Shown: piece by piece, positions 38,352 through 47,034 of the stretch
Numbering within the stretch: position 1 is the stretch's first letter
How the letters are laid out: each line of letters starts with the position of its first letter
Origin: Methylobacterium tardum
GTDB taxonomy: Bacteria > Pseudomonadota > Alphaproteobacteria > Rhizobiales > Beijerinckiaceae
Direction of reading: 5' to 3'
Length of the DNA stretch: 64,000 nt
NCBI RefSeq assembly: GCF_023546765.1
Contig: NZ_CP097484.1
Location: 1,491,501 to 1,555,500 of the forward strand
The notes under the pieces: generated by a model
What the model was told of the DNA's origin: nothing
Database searches by the model: none
Seen by the model: only the letters and a program-made list of their open reading frames with translations
Program-made: the position numbers and the translations under genes

Positions 38352-38963
38352 TCAGCGCAGCCGCGTGGCGTCGATCACCAGGAAATACTGGCACGCCTCC
38401 GCCCCGAGATTGGTGAAGGCGTGCCCGGCATCAGCCTCGAAATACAAGCTGTCGCCCTCTTCGACCACGACCGCACGATCGCCGATCGTGGCGCGCAGGC
38501 GTCCCTTCAGCACGAAGATGTACTCCGACACGCCGCGGCGGTGGGCGACGAACTCTCCCGTGGTTGCGCCCGGCGGGAGCGTGTTGAGCACCCAATCGAT
38601 CCCACGCCCAGGCAGCACCGGAGAGAGGCACCGGCGCAGGAAGCCCGAAGCCTCATCGCGCAGCACCGGCTGGCGCGACGCCGGGATCAGAAGCACCTCC
38701 ACTTCGGTGGTGGGTGCCATCAGCCTGGAGAAGGTCACGCCCAGCGCCTCGGCGAGGCGTGAGAGGACAGCCGTCGACGGCACGGCCTCGCCGCGCTCGA
38801 TCTTCGAGATCATCGAGCGGCTCACCCCGGACAAGGAGGCTAAGGCTTCGAGGGAGAGATCCTGCTCCTTCCGTCTGCGCCGGACCTCCTCGGCAAGCAC
38901 CTGGATCTGAGAGCGCGTCTCAGCCTCGATCTGGACCCGCCGCCCCTCTGCCGTGATCGTCAT
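38352..38963 (-). CDS. XRE-cupin transcriptional regulator
   Basis: A 203-residue regulator: helix-turn-helix of XRE type (LAEEVRRRRKEQDLSLEALA...VSRSMISKIERGEA, residues ~20-70) followed by a cupin effector domain (TTGEFVAHRRGVSEYIFVLKGRL and the second strand pair around DSLYFEADAGHAF). Such proteins usually repress adjacent catabolic genes and respond to a small ligand held in the cupin barrel. It is divergent from the MFS-RidA-MOSC-reductase run, which it presumably controls. The ATG at 38963 fits the family; the upstream frame does not. Confidence 0.87.
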   Translation of the reverse strand: MTITAEGRRVQIEAETRSQIQVLAEEVRRRRKEQDLSLEALASLSGVSRSMISKIERGEAVPSTAVLSRLAEALGVTFSRLMAPTTEVEVLLIPASRQPVLRDEASGFLRRCLSPVLPGRGIDWVLNTLPPGATTGEFVAHRRGVSEYIFVLKGRLRATIGDRAVVVEEGDSLYFEADAGHAFTNLGAEACQYFLVIDATRLR

Positions 38964-39042
38964 TCGCGTCTCGTCCCGATCCCCCGGCCATGTCCTCGTT
39001 GGTGAGCGCTGGAGGCTGATCGGTCGGTGCTTAGCACAGGCG

Positions 39043-40464
39043 ATGGGGGTGCGCCCGGACGGCCGACCACAACGGTTGGCACGCCGCTTGTATCGGGATG
39101 AGTGGAAATTCATCTCTCAAAGTGGATGCCCGCTCATACTCGACGCTGTCCTGCCATCGGAGGCGATCCGGATCGCCGGGTCCGGCGCGGTCACGACCGC
39201 GGAACGGCGCCAGATCGTCTGGTCGAGCGTCATCGGCACCACCGTCGAATGGTACGATTTCCTGATCTACGGAACGGCCAGCGCCCTCGTCTTCAACAAG
39301 CTGTTCTTCCCCAGCATCGACCCCGTGGTCGGCACGATCGCGGCGTTCGGCTCTTACGCCGTCGGGTTCCTGGCCCGACCGCTGGGCGGAGCGGTCTTCG
39401 GCCATTTCGGCGACAGGATCGGGCGCAAGGCGATGCTGTCGCTGACCCTGATGATCATGGGCCTCGGCACCTTCCTGATCGGGTGCCTGCCGACCTACGG
39501 GCAGATCGGCATCCTCGCACCGATCCTCCTCGTGGCCCTGCGCCTCGTCCAGGGCATCGGCATCGGCGGCGAGTGGGGCGGGGCCGTGCTGATGGTGGTG
39601 GAGAGCGTGCCGGCGGAACGGCGCGGCTTCTTCGGGAGCATCGTCCAGCTCGGATACCCGATCGGCGTGATCCTCTCGATCGGCGCCTTCGCGCTGACCG
39701 GCCTGATGCCGGAGGCGGCGTTCCTGTCATGGGGCTGGCGCGTCCCGTTCCTGGCGAGCGCGCTCCTCGTCGGCGTCGGCCTGTTCATCCGCCTGCGGCT
39801 TCACGAGACCCCGGCGTTCCGGCGGATCAAGGAGCGGGCGGTGACGGCGCGGCTGCCGGTCATGGAGATCCTCACCGAGCATCCCGGCATGTTCTTGAAG
39901 GCCGTCGGCCTGAAGGTCTCCGAGATCGCCTACGTCAGCGTCGTGACCGTGTTCTCGATCTCCTACGTCACCGGCCAACTAGGCCTGTCGCGCGGCGTGA
40001 TCCTGAACGGCATCCTGATCGCCGCCATCATCGAGCTTTTCACGATTCCTGTCTTCGGCTGGCTGTCCGACCGCTACGGGCGCAAGACGCTGTTCGTCGC
40101 CGCCTGCCTGTTCTCGATCGCCTTCGCCTTCCCGATGTTCACGCTCCTCGACACCCGCGACCCGACGATCATCACGCTGACCGTCGCGGTGGCCTTGAGC
40201 TTCGGGCAGGGCATCATGTTCGGGACCGGGGCGGCGTGGATGTCCGAACTGTTCGACGCCCGCCTGCGCTACAGCGGCGCCTCGCTCGGCTTCCAAGTCG
40301 GCGCGGCGCTGAGCGGCGGCTTCACGCCGCTGATCGCCGCAGCCCTGCTCGCCTGGAGCGGCGGCGCAACGTGGCCGATCTCGGCCTACCTCATCGCGCT
40401 CGCCTGCATCACCCTCGTGGCGACGTTCGCGGCGCCCGAGACGGCGCGACGGCCGATCGACTGA
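39043..40464 (+). CDS. MFS transporter, metabolite:H+ symporter type; start uncertain
   Basis: Twelve-helix carrier of the metabolite:H+ symporter subfamily: WSSVIGTTVEWYDFLIYGTA first helix, the GHFGDRIGRKAML loop, GIGIGGEWGGAVLM helix 5 and PETARRPID end. The in-frame ATG at 39043 is the nearest canonical start, but residues before AERRQIVWSS look unlike the family. A sigma54-type promoter at 39076-39091 would put the transcript start beyond that ATG. After the promoter no ATG, GTG or TTG is in frame; an ATC at 39172 has GGAGG eight nt ahead and would give a family-like N-terminus (AGSGAVTTAERR). Likely imports the substrate of the downstream genes. Confidence 0.83.
   Translation: MGVRPDGRPQRLARRLYRDEWKFISQSGCPLILDAVLPSEAIRIAGSGAVTTAERRQIVWSSVIGTTVEWYDFLIYGTASALVFNKLFFPSIDPVVGTIAAFGSYAVGFLARPLGGAVFGHFGDRIGRKAMLSLTLMIMGLGTFLIGCLPTYGQIGILAPILLVALRLVQGIGIGGEWGGAVLMVVESVPAERRGFFGSIVQLGYPIGVILSIGAFALTGLMPEAAFLSWGWRVPFLASALLVGVGLFIRLRLHETPAFRRIKERAVTARLPVMEILTEHPGMFLKAVGLKVSEIAYVSVVTVFSISYVTGQLGLSRGVILNGILIAAIIELFTIPVFGWLSDRYGRKTLFVAACLFSIAFAFPMFTLLDTRDPTIITLTVAVALSFGQGIMFGTGAAWMSELFDARLRYSGASLGFQVGAALSGGFTPLIAAALLAWSGGATWPISAYLIALACITLVATFAAPETARRPID
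39076..39091 (+). promoter_or_regulatory. Sigma54-type -24/-12 promoter
   Basis: TTGGCACGCCGCTTGT matches YTGGCACG-N4-TTGC except for the last base. It lies in the space between the XRE-cupin regulator and the MFS gene, pointing into the latter. No enhancer-binding activator is encoded in the window. Confidence 0.5.
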
Positions 40465-40496
40465 AGGGCTTCGCGGCCCTTGAAACGCGCCTCAGA

Positions 40497-40516
40497 CAGT
40501 GGACGTATGTCCACTG
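40497..40516. promoter_or_regulatory. Palindromic operator candidate before ridA
   Basis: CAGTGGAC and GTCCACTG are perfect 8-bp arms about a GTAT centre, between the MFS and ridA genes. The half-site AGTGGA also occurs twice, 20 bp apart, at 39101 and 39121 just past the sigma54-type promoter, which suggests a common regulator. Confidence 0.45.
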
Positions 40517-40560
40517 AAATGGAATACCGCTGGAAGCCATTGCGAGACCGGGAGACGGAG

Positions 40561-40953
40561 TTGGACAGGACCATCATCGCCACGGAGGCCGCAGCCCCGG
40601 CCGTCGGCCCCTACGCGCAGGCGACCCGCGTCGGCGATCTCGTGTTCGCCTCGGGGCAATTGCCGATCGATCCGGCGACGGGAGCGTTCCCGGAGGGCAT
40701 CGAAGCGCAGACACGCCGCTCGCTGTCCAATCTCGCCGCGGTCCTGGAGGCTGGAGGCGCCAGCCTCGCGAGCGTGGCCAAGACCACCGTGTTCCTGAAG
40801 GACATGAACGACTTCGCCGCCATGAACGCCGTCTACGCCGAGCACTTCCCCGGCGCCGCACCGGCGCGCTCGACCGTCGAGGTCGCACGTCTGCCCCGCG
40901 ATGCGCTGGTCGAGGTCGAGGCGATCGCGCTCGCGACGGGATCGGCACGATGA
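40561..40953 (+). CDS. RidA-family enamine/imine deaminase
   Basis: A 130-residue RidA/YjgF/UK114 protein: start DRTIIATEAAAPAVGPYAQA, the GDLVFASGQLPIDP block, the KTTVFLKDMNDF strand and the conserved PARSTVEVARLPRDALVEVE containing the ligand-binding arginine. RidA enzymes hydrolyse reactive enamines and imines; within catabolic operons, subfamily members act on pathway intermediates. The TTG at 40561 (GGAG upstream) gives the family N-terminus; ATGs at 40507 and 40519 would add residues foreign to it. The MOSC gene downstream overlaps by ATGA. Confidence 0.88.
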   Translation: MDRTIIATEAAAPAVGPYAQATRVGDLVFASGQLPIDPATGAFPEGIEAQTRRSLSNLAAVLEAGGASLASVAKTTVFLKDMNDFAAMNAVYAEHFPGAAPARSTVEVARLPRDALVEVEAIALATGSAR

Positions 40954-41519
40954 GCGACACGTCCGTGCCCCGTCATGTCGGGGCTTTCGCCCACGCTGCC
41001 GGATCGGTCGCGACGGGCGTGCCGGGCGGTGCGACCGGCTGGCAGGGCACGCTGCTCAACATCCATATCGCGCCGGCGGCCGGCTACGAGATGGAGGAGC
41101 TGGCCGAGGCCCATTGCGTCGCCGGCCGCGGCATCCAAGGTGACCGCTACTTCCTCGGGACGGGGACCTACTCGCCCAAGCCGGATACCCGCGAGGTGAC
41201 GCTCATCGAGCAGGAGGCGCTCGACGCCCTCGCGCGAAACGATCCGCCGCTCCAGGGCGGGCCCATCCATCTCGCGCCCATCGATCACCGCAGGAATCTC
41301 ACGGTGCGCGGCGTGCCGCTCAACCACCTTGTCGGGCGCCGCTTCCGCGTGGGTGAGGTGATCCTGCGCGGCGGGCGCCTCAACTTCCCGTGCAAGTACC
41401 TGGAGGAACTGCTCGGATCGCCGGTCTACCTGCCGCTCTACAACCGCTCGGGCCTGAATTGCGAGATCGAGCGTGGCGGGATCATCCGCTCGGGTGACGC
41501 GATCGCGCTGGTGGATTGA
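40950..41519 (+). CDS. MOSC-domain sulfurase-like protein
   Basis: A 189-residue MOSC protein: GRGIQGDRYF near residue 60, EVTLIEQEALDAL, the central DHRRNLTVRGVPLNHLVGRRF and the conserved cysteine of RLNFPCKYLEELLG. MOSC domains bind molybdenum cofactor or a reactive sulfur; stand-alone members may carry activated sulfur or detoxify N-hydroxylated compounds. Translation is coupled to ridA (ATGA), and the reductase gene follows four nt later. Whether this one handles molybdenum is not decided by sequence. Confidence 0.85.
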   Translation: MSDTSVPRHVGAFAHAAGSVATGVPGGATGWQGTLLNIHIAPAAGYEMEELAEAHCVAGRGIQGDRYFLGTGTYSPKPDTREVTLIEQEALDALARNDPPLQGGPIHLAPIDHRRNLTVRGVPLNHLVGRRFRVGEVILRGGRLNFPCKYLEELLGSPVYLPLYNRSGLNCEIERGGIIRSGDAIALVD

Positions 41520-41523
41520 GCCG

Positions 41524-42471
41524 GTGTCCGCCCGCATCGTCATGAAGCTGACGGTGGTGGAGGCCATCGCCACCACCCCGGAGGTGCTGCGCCTGACGCT
41601 CGTACACCCGCAGCGCCCCGAGCTTCCGTCCTGGGAGCCCGGCGCGCATGTCGACTTGCGCCTCCCGGATGGCCGCACGCGCCAATATTCGCTCTGCGGC
41701 GATCCGGCCGACCGGGGCCGGTACGTTCTGGCGATCAAGCGTGAGGATGCGGGTCGCGGCGGCTCCCTGTGGACGCATGCCAACCTGACCGGGGGCGCCA
41801 TCGCGCACGTCTCGCATCCGCGCAACAATTTCGGTCTCGCCCCCGACGCGCGGCGCCATCTGCTGATCGGCGGCGGGATCGGCGTGACGCCGCTCGCCGC
41901 CATGGCCCGGCGCCTCGCCGCGACCGGCGCCGACTTCGCGCTCCACGTGTGCGCGCGTTCAGCCGAACAGGCGCCTCTGCTGCCCGAGTTGCGGGCGGTC
42001 TGCGGTGATCGGCTGCGTTGCTGGTTCTCTTCGGAAGGCGCGCGCTTCGATCCCGCGGCCCTGGGGGCGCCGGACGACGGGATCCATGCCTATGCCTGCG
42101 GGCCGCACGGGCTCACGGACGCCGTGCAGGCCGGGCTGACGGCTGCGGGATGGCCGGAGGAGCGCGTGCATGTCGAGCACTTCGTGCCGATGGCGGACGA
42201 GAACTACAAACCCGAACCCTTCGACGCGCTGATTGCCTCGACGGGGGCGGTCGTTCACGTCCCTGCGGATGTCTCGCTTCTCGACATGCTGCGACGACAC
42301 GGCGTTGCGATGCCTTCCTCCTGCGAGATCGGCGTGTGCGGCTCCTGCGAGTGCGGCTATCGCGGCGGCACCGTGATCCATCGCGACGTCGTGCTACCGG
42401 TCGCCAAGCGGCAGGACCGGATGATGCCCTGTGTCTCCCGGGCCCGCGGAACGGTTACGCTGGATCTCTGA
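41524..42471 (+). CDS. VanB-type ferredoxin-NAD(P)H reductase
   Basis: A 315-residue three-domain reductase: flavin domain with RQYSLCGDP, NAD domain with GGGIGVTPLAAM and AYACGPHGL, and a C-terminal plant-type 2Fe-2S ferredoxin with CEIGVCGSC and a fourth cysteine in MMPCVSR. It normally passes electrons to a Rieske oxygenase (phthalate dioxygenase reductase, vanillate demethylase B class). No oxygenase is encoded in this cluster; the adjacent MOSC and RidA proteins suggest a different acceptor or a distant partner. The GTG start at 41524 is preferred; an ATG six codons later is possible. Confidence 0.9.
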   Translation: MSARIVMKLTVVEAIATTPEVLRLTLVHPQRPELPSWEPGAHVDLRLPDGRTRQYSLCGDPADRGRYVLAIKREDAGRGGSLWTHANLTGGAIAHVSHPRNNFGLAPDARRHLLIGGGIGVTPLAAMARRLAATGADFALHVCARSAEQAPLLPELRAVCGDRLRCWFSSEGARFDPAALGAPDDGIHAYACGPHGLTDAVQAGLTAAGWPEERVHVEHFVPMADENYKPEPFDALIASTGAVVHVPADVSLLDMLRRHGVAMPSSCEIGVCGSCECGYRGGTVIHRDVVLPVAKRQDRMMPCVSRARGTVTLDL

Positions 42472-42686
42472 GCGGCCGCTCGCGATGAGCTACGTTCGGT
42501 CCGAGACAGGGACAGGCGCCGCTGTGCGCCCGCCTCAGTGATCGAGCGCCATCCGCGCTTGAGGCCGTCGCCCAGCTCACGACGTCAGGGGGATGCGCGG
42601 GTCGGCCGCCGAGGGCCGCTCGCCGCTTCGGAGATGGCAGCGACGGCCGCCGAAGGCCGGGACGGGCGCAATCCCGACCGTCGACC

Positions 42687-44513
42687 TCAGGCGGGGACGG
42701 TGGCCATGTGGGCTGCCGGCTTGGCTGTCGCCGCATGCACGGACGTCAGGATGAGCAGACGGTCGCCCGCGGCCACGTCGTTCGCCGGGTGATCAACGGA
42801 GACAAAGTCGAGACTGCCGTCGGCCCTGATGGTCAGCAGACGGATCGCGTCCGTCTGCTCGGCGGCTTCCGACGCAGCGACCTGGAAGCGCCAACCGGCC
42901 TCGTGCCGCCCGGCCAATGCATCGAAGGTGGCGTCGGCGTCCCCGAATACCTTTCCGCGGGCATCCCGGCTGACGCCGGTGTCCTCGTGCAGCAGGTGGG
43001 TCTCGGACGGGGCAAGCTGGTAGACGCGCTCGCGACCGATCTCCGGGGCCAGCCGCGTGCACACGAGGGCGTTGTAGAGATCGTCCCGGGTCGCGGCGAG
43101 CAGGTAATCCGGCGGATGGTCCGACAAGCCTTCCTCGGCGTGTCGGGACAGGAGTTCGGCCTGCAGCGTCGGCACACCCGCATTCCGCGCGGTGAGCAGC
43201 GCACCGGGATAGGTGTCGACCAGCACGACCGGCACGCCCGCCCGGTCCAGGGCAATGACCAGATCGCTCGCCCACGGGGATGCTCCGATCACGGCGAGAC
43301 GCTGCGTGTCGGCCGCGGTCGACAGGCGAAGCCGGCGGGCGAGCGGCCCCAGGGAGAAGCCGTGGGCGATCACGGTCGCGACGATGACGGCGAACACGGT
43401 GGGCTGGATCAGGTCGCCGCCGGCATAGCCCGCCTCGCTGAGGCGGGGACCTGCCAAGCCCGCGACCGCCGCCGCGACGATGCCGCGCGGGCCGATCCAT
43501 CCGACGAACAGGCGCTCCCGCAGCGACAGGTCGCTGCGCAGGGTGGCCATCCAGATCGCCGCCGGGCGAACCACGAACAGAATGGCCGCCGTCAGCCCGA
43601 GAATCGGCACGGACAGCTTATTGAGGACCGCGAGGTCGAGGTCGGCGGTCAGCACGACGAACAGGCAGGACACGAGCAGGACGACCAGCGCCTCTTTGAA
43701 GCGGCGGAGTTCGGTCAATCCCGGCACGTGCCGGTTCGCGAGCGCGATGCCGAACAATGTCGCGCCGATCAGCCCGGCCTCGTGCATGAGGAGGTTCGGC
43801 ACAACGTAGGCAACGAGCGCAAGCGCGAGCAGCACCGGGGTCTTCAAGGTCTCCGGGATGAGATCGCGTCGGAAAGCCCAGGCCACCAGCAGGGCTGAGC
43901 CGACGCCGAGGACGCCCGCCACCACCACACCCTCGGCGAGGTGCAGCATCAGGGCGGCCGCCGGATCCTCGCCGGCTGGGTGGGGCACACCCACCAGGAT
44001 CTCGATGACGACGGCCGTGAGGATGGCCCCGACGGGATCATTGATGATGGCCTCCCACTTCAGGAAGGCGGCCGAACGCCGTTCCAGGCGGGCGTTGCGC
44101 AAGAGCGGCAGGATCACGGTCGGCCCCGTGACGACGAGGATGGAGCCGAACACGCAGGCCGGTCCCCACATCATCCCGCCGATCAGGTGGGCGGCCAGCG
44201 TGCCGAGGAGAAAGTTGATCGGCAGGGCGAAGGCCGTGAGCCGGAGCACGCCCTCGCCCGCCGCCCGCAATTCACGGAAGTCGAGGGCGAGGCCACCCTC
44301 GAACACCACGATGGCCACCGCCAGGCCGATCAGCGGACGCAGGTTCGGCCCGAAGTCGCGGGACGGGTGCAGCCAACCGAGCACGGGCCCGACCAGAAAG
44401 CCGAGCGCGAGCAGGAGGACGATCGCGGGGATGCGCAGCCGGGCTGCGAGGACCTGGGCGGCGATGCCGCCGCCGACGATACAAAGGACCGCTGTCGTCA
44501 CACTCTGTTCCAT
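42687..44513 (-). CDS. Cation/proton antiporter with TrkA regulatory domain
   Basis: A 608-residue protein: about twelve membrane helices of the Na+(K+)/H+ antiporter fold (IVLLLALGFLVGP, VVTGPTVILPLLRNARL, WEAIINDPVGAIL with the conserved ND, and GWIGPRGIVAAAV), then a cytoplasmic TrkA-N nucleotide-binding domain (LAVIGASPWASDLVIALDRAGV) and a TrkA-C-like end (IRADGSLDFVSVDHP...DRLLILT). Likely exchanges K+ or Na+ for protons, gated by nucleotide. The ATG at 44513 is where family similarity begins. Transcribed alone. Confidence 0.9.
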   Translation of the reverse strand: MEQSVTTAVLCIVGGGIAAQVLAARLRIPAIVLLLALGFLVGPVLGWLHPSRDFGPNLRPLIGLAVAIVVFEGGLALDFRELRAAGEGVLRLTAFALPINFLLGTLAAHLIGGMMWGPACVFGSILVVTGPTVILPLLRNARLERRSAAFLKWEAIINDPVGAILTAVVIEILVGVPHPAGEDPAAALMLHLAEGVVVAGVLGVGSALLVAWAFRRDLIPETLKTPVLLALALVAYVVPNLLMHEAGLIGATLFGIALANRHVPGLTELRRFKEALVVLLVSCLFVVLTADLDLAVLNKLSVPILGLTAAILFVVRPAAIWMATLRSDLSLRERLFVGWIGPRGIVAAAVAGLAGPRLSEAGYAGGDLIQPTVFAVIVATVIAHGFSLGPLARRLRLSTAADTQRLAVIGASPWASDLVIALDRAGVPVVLVDTYPGALLTARNAGVPTLQAELLSRHAEEGLSDHPPDYLLAATRDDLYNALVCTRLAPEIGRERVYQLAPSETHLLHEDTGVSRDARGKVFGDADATFDALAGRHEAGWRFQVAASEAAEQTDAIRLLTIRADGSLDFVSVDHPANDVAAGDRLLILTSVHAATAKPAAHMATVPA

Positions 44514-44957
44514 GCGCGACGCGTCGGACCGGTATCCGGCCTCGCGCCAGGGCGGCCGAACCAAGGGGATCGTGGGTGGGGCCGTTGAGGATCGCGCAGC
44601 CCGTGCCCGGACGGGCGCGGAGCTCGGCACGTGCGCCTACGCCAATCGCGCGGCTGCACCGCGGTTCCCACCTCGGCGGCGCGTGAGAGGGCGTCTCAAG
44701 ACCCAGCGCCGATCAGTGAGGCGCCGGTTCGCTGCACACGCGGCACGGCTTGCACGACAGCGCCAAGCTCTTGCCCCGAGGCTGTCTGGACGGCGGGCCG
44801 ACGGGCATGACGCCCTGAACCGGCTCGAACTCGGGCTGTCCGACCGGCAGAGCGGCCGCCTCCGCGCCCGGTCCAGCCTGGACGCGGCGTCACGCAGGGC
44901 GATCCCCGGTTGGGGCGGTGACGGGCGGAAACGCCGCGCGCTCCACACGGCGATCGG
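44514..44957. other. 444-bp stretch without a supported gene
   Basis: Frames here are Arg-rich with no coding character. I see no repeat or RNA gene. It should contain the antiporter promoter at its left end. Confidence 0.4.
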
Positions 44958-45977
44958 TCAGGGCGAGCCCGACGAAGGGGCGGCATCCTGGTTCGGCAAC
45001 ACGCGTCGGCGCAAGATCTTGGCGTCGAGCGGTTCCCGGCAGGACCGTTGGTCCGCGGGGTGCGGCGACACGCGGTCGAAGTCGGCCCTGAGGCGGACGG
45101 CAGCGAAGTCCATGAAGGTTCGCACTTTAGCGAGGGACATCCGATCCAGTGACGTGACCAGATGTACAGGCACCGGAGGCGGCTCGTCCTCCGGAAGCAG
45201 AACGACCAAGCTGCCGGCCGAGACTTCGTGCTGTACCTTATAGGAGAAGATCCGGACGATGCCTTCGCCGTCGACCGCCGCGCTGACGGCGGCCTCGTCG
45301 GTGTTGACCATCAGGCGGGGCTTGACCCGGACCGTGCGGGGGATTCTGCCTCCGGCGACGGGCGGGAAGCTCCAGATGTCGTCCGGGCTCGTGGGCTCGA
45401 TGCCGATGACGTCGTGCTGCGCCAGATCGGACAGAGACGCGATCGGCGGCCGGTCGGCCAGATACTTGGGCGATGCACACAGCACGCGGCGCACTTCGCC
45501 GATGCGTACCGCTATCAGGTTGGACTCCTGCAGCGGGGCGATCCGGAGCGCGACGTCGATGCCCTCATCGAGGAGGTTCGTCATGCGATTGAGCAGCAGG
45601 TAACGGACCTGCATCGCGGGATATGCCTTCAGGAATTCACCCACGATCGGGCGCAGGACCCGAGTCCCGAACATCACCGGGGCGGTGACGGTCAGGACGC
45701 CACGCGGTGCAGCCCGGGTCCCGGCAACGGCGAGGTCGGCTTCTTCCAGATCCGTCAGCACCCGACGGCAGGCGGCGGCGTACGGCTCGCCAGCCTCGGT
45801 CAATTGCAGCCGTCGCGTCGTCCGGTGCAGGAGCTGAACTCCGACATGGCTCTCAAGGGCGGCGATGGCCCGCGTCACGGCGGCGGGTGAGCGATTGAGG
45901 CGTCGGCCAGCGGATGCGAGGCTGCCTTCGTCGAGGGCGGTGACGAACACCCGCATCGCATCGAGACGGTCGATCAT
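44958..45977 (-). CDS. LysR-family regulator
   Basis: A 339-residue LysR protein: winged helix (MIDRLDAMRVFVTALDEGSL, VTRAIAALESHVGVQLLHRT) and effector domain (GVLTVTAPVMFGTRVLRPIV). The C-terminal ~45 residues are a Arg/Pro-rich extension beyond the usual 300. It is divergent from an alpha/beta hydrolase gene across 100 bp, which is probably its target. An ATG seven codons earlier is an alternative start. Confidence 0.87.
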   Translation of the reverse strand: MIDRLDAMRVFVTALDEGSLASAGRRLNRSPAAVTRAIAALESHVGVQLLHRTTRRLQLTEAGEPYAAACRRVLTDLEEADLAVAGTRAAPRGVLTVTAPVMFGTRVLRPIVGEFLKAYPAMQVRYLLLNRMTNLLDEGIDVALRIAPLQESNLIAVRIGEVRRVLCASPKYLADRPPIASLSDLAQHDVIGIEPTSPDDIWSFPPVAGGRIPRTVRVKPRLMVNTDEAAVSAAVDGEGIVRIFSYKVQHEVSAGSLVVLLPEDEPPPVPVHLVTSLDRMSLAKVRTFMDFAAVRLRADFDRVSPHPADQRSCREPLDAKILRRRVLPNQDAAPSSGSP

Positions 45978-46077
45978 TGTTGCGCCCCGCGAAATCAAGG
46001 ATTCCGCAGCTTAGGCATTCTGGCTTCGATCACAATACGTTAGCTTCCATCGTCTTGTTCGATGTGAAGGGGGCGAC

Positions 46078-46965
46078 GTGACTGATCCCGCGAGCATTCC
46101 GGTCACCTATTACCGCACCGCCAAGGTCGAGGACGTGAACGTCTTCTACCGAGAAGCCGGCCCGGCGGGCGCACCGGTCGTGTTGCTGTTGCACGGCTTC
46201 CCGACCTCATCGCACATGTTCCGCAACCTGATCCCGCTCCTCGCGGACCGCTACCGCGTCATCGCACCCGATTATCCGGGTTTCGGCGGCAGCGACGCGC
46301 CCGACCACCGGACGTTCGCCTACACGTTCGCGCACTACGCCGATCTCGCCGACGGCCTGCTCTCCCAATTGGGGGCGGACCGTTACGCGATGTACGTGAT
46401 GGATTACGGTGCTCCGGTTGGCTATCGGCTGGCCCTCAAGCATCCCGAACGCGTCAGCGCGCTGGTCGTCCAGAACGGCAACGCGTACGAGGAGGGCCTG
46501 AAGGCGTTCTGGGATCCCATCAAGGCCTACTGGCGAGAGGATACCCCGGAGCGGCGCGAGGCTCTCGCCTTCCTCGTCGCGCCGGAAACGACGAAGTTTC
46601 AGTACGTCGACGGCGTGGCCGACGTGACCCGGATCGATCCCGACACCTGGTTGCACGACCAAGTGCTTCTCGATCGGCCGGGCAACAAGGATATTCAGCT
46701 CGATCTCTTCCGCGACTACGGCACCAACGTTCCGCTCTACCCGCAATTCCAAGCCTTCTTCCGCGCGCACAAGCCGCCGACGCTGATCGTCTGGGGCCGG
46801 AACGACACCATCTTTCCGGCTGACGGCGCGCACCCTTATCTGCGAGATCTGCCCGATGCCGAGCTGCATCTGCTTGATACCGGGCACTTCGCCCTTGAAG
46901 ACAAGCTCGACGTCATGGCGCCGATGATCCGGGACTTTCTTGGCCGCTTCCTTGGCAGCCCCTGA
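46078..46965 (+). CDS. Alpha/beta hydrolase with Asp nucleophile (dehalogenase/epoxide hydrolase type)
   Basis: A 295-residue soluble hydrolase. The oxyanion region is [10 protein letters not shown], the nucleophile elbow reads VMDYGAP (Asp109), and the catalytic histidine is in DTGHFALED. An aspartate at the elbow places it with haloalkane dehalogenases, fluoroacetate dehalogenases and epoxide hydrolases rather than esterases. It starts at a GTG, 100 bp from the divergent LysR gene. The natural substrate is unknown. Confidence 0.85.
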   Translation: MTDPASIPVTYYRTAKVEDVNVFYREAGPAGAPVVLLLHGFPTSSHMFRNLIPLLADRYRVIAPDYPGFGGSDAPDHRTFAYTFAHYADLADGLLSQLGADRYAMYVMDYGAPVGYRLALKHPERVSALVVQNGNAYEEGLKAFWDPIKAYWREDTPERREALAFLVAPETTKFQYVDGVADVTRIDPDTWLHDQVLLDRPGNKDIQLDLFRDYGTNVPLYPQFQAFFRAHKPPTLIVWGRNDTIFPADGAHPYLRDLPDAELHLLDTGHFALEDKLDVMAPMIRDFLGRFLGSP

Positions 46966-47034
46966 GGTGCGGACGACCGGCCGCAACCGCCGGAGGCCCG
47001 TGCCCATCGAGGAAGGGTCGGACGCGCAGGCCGC

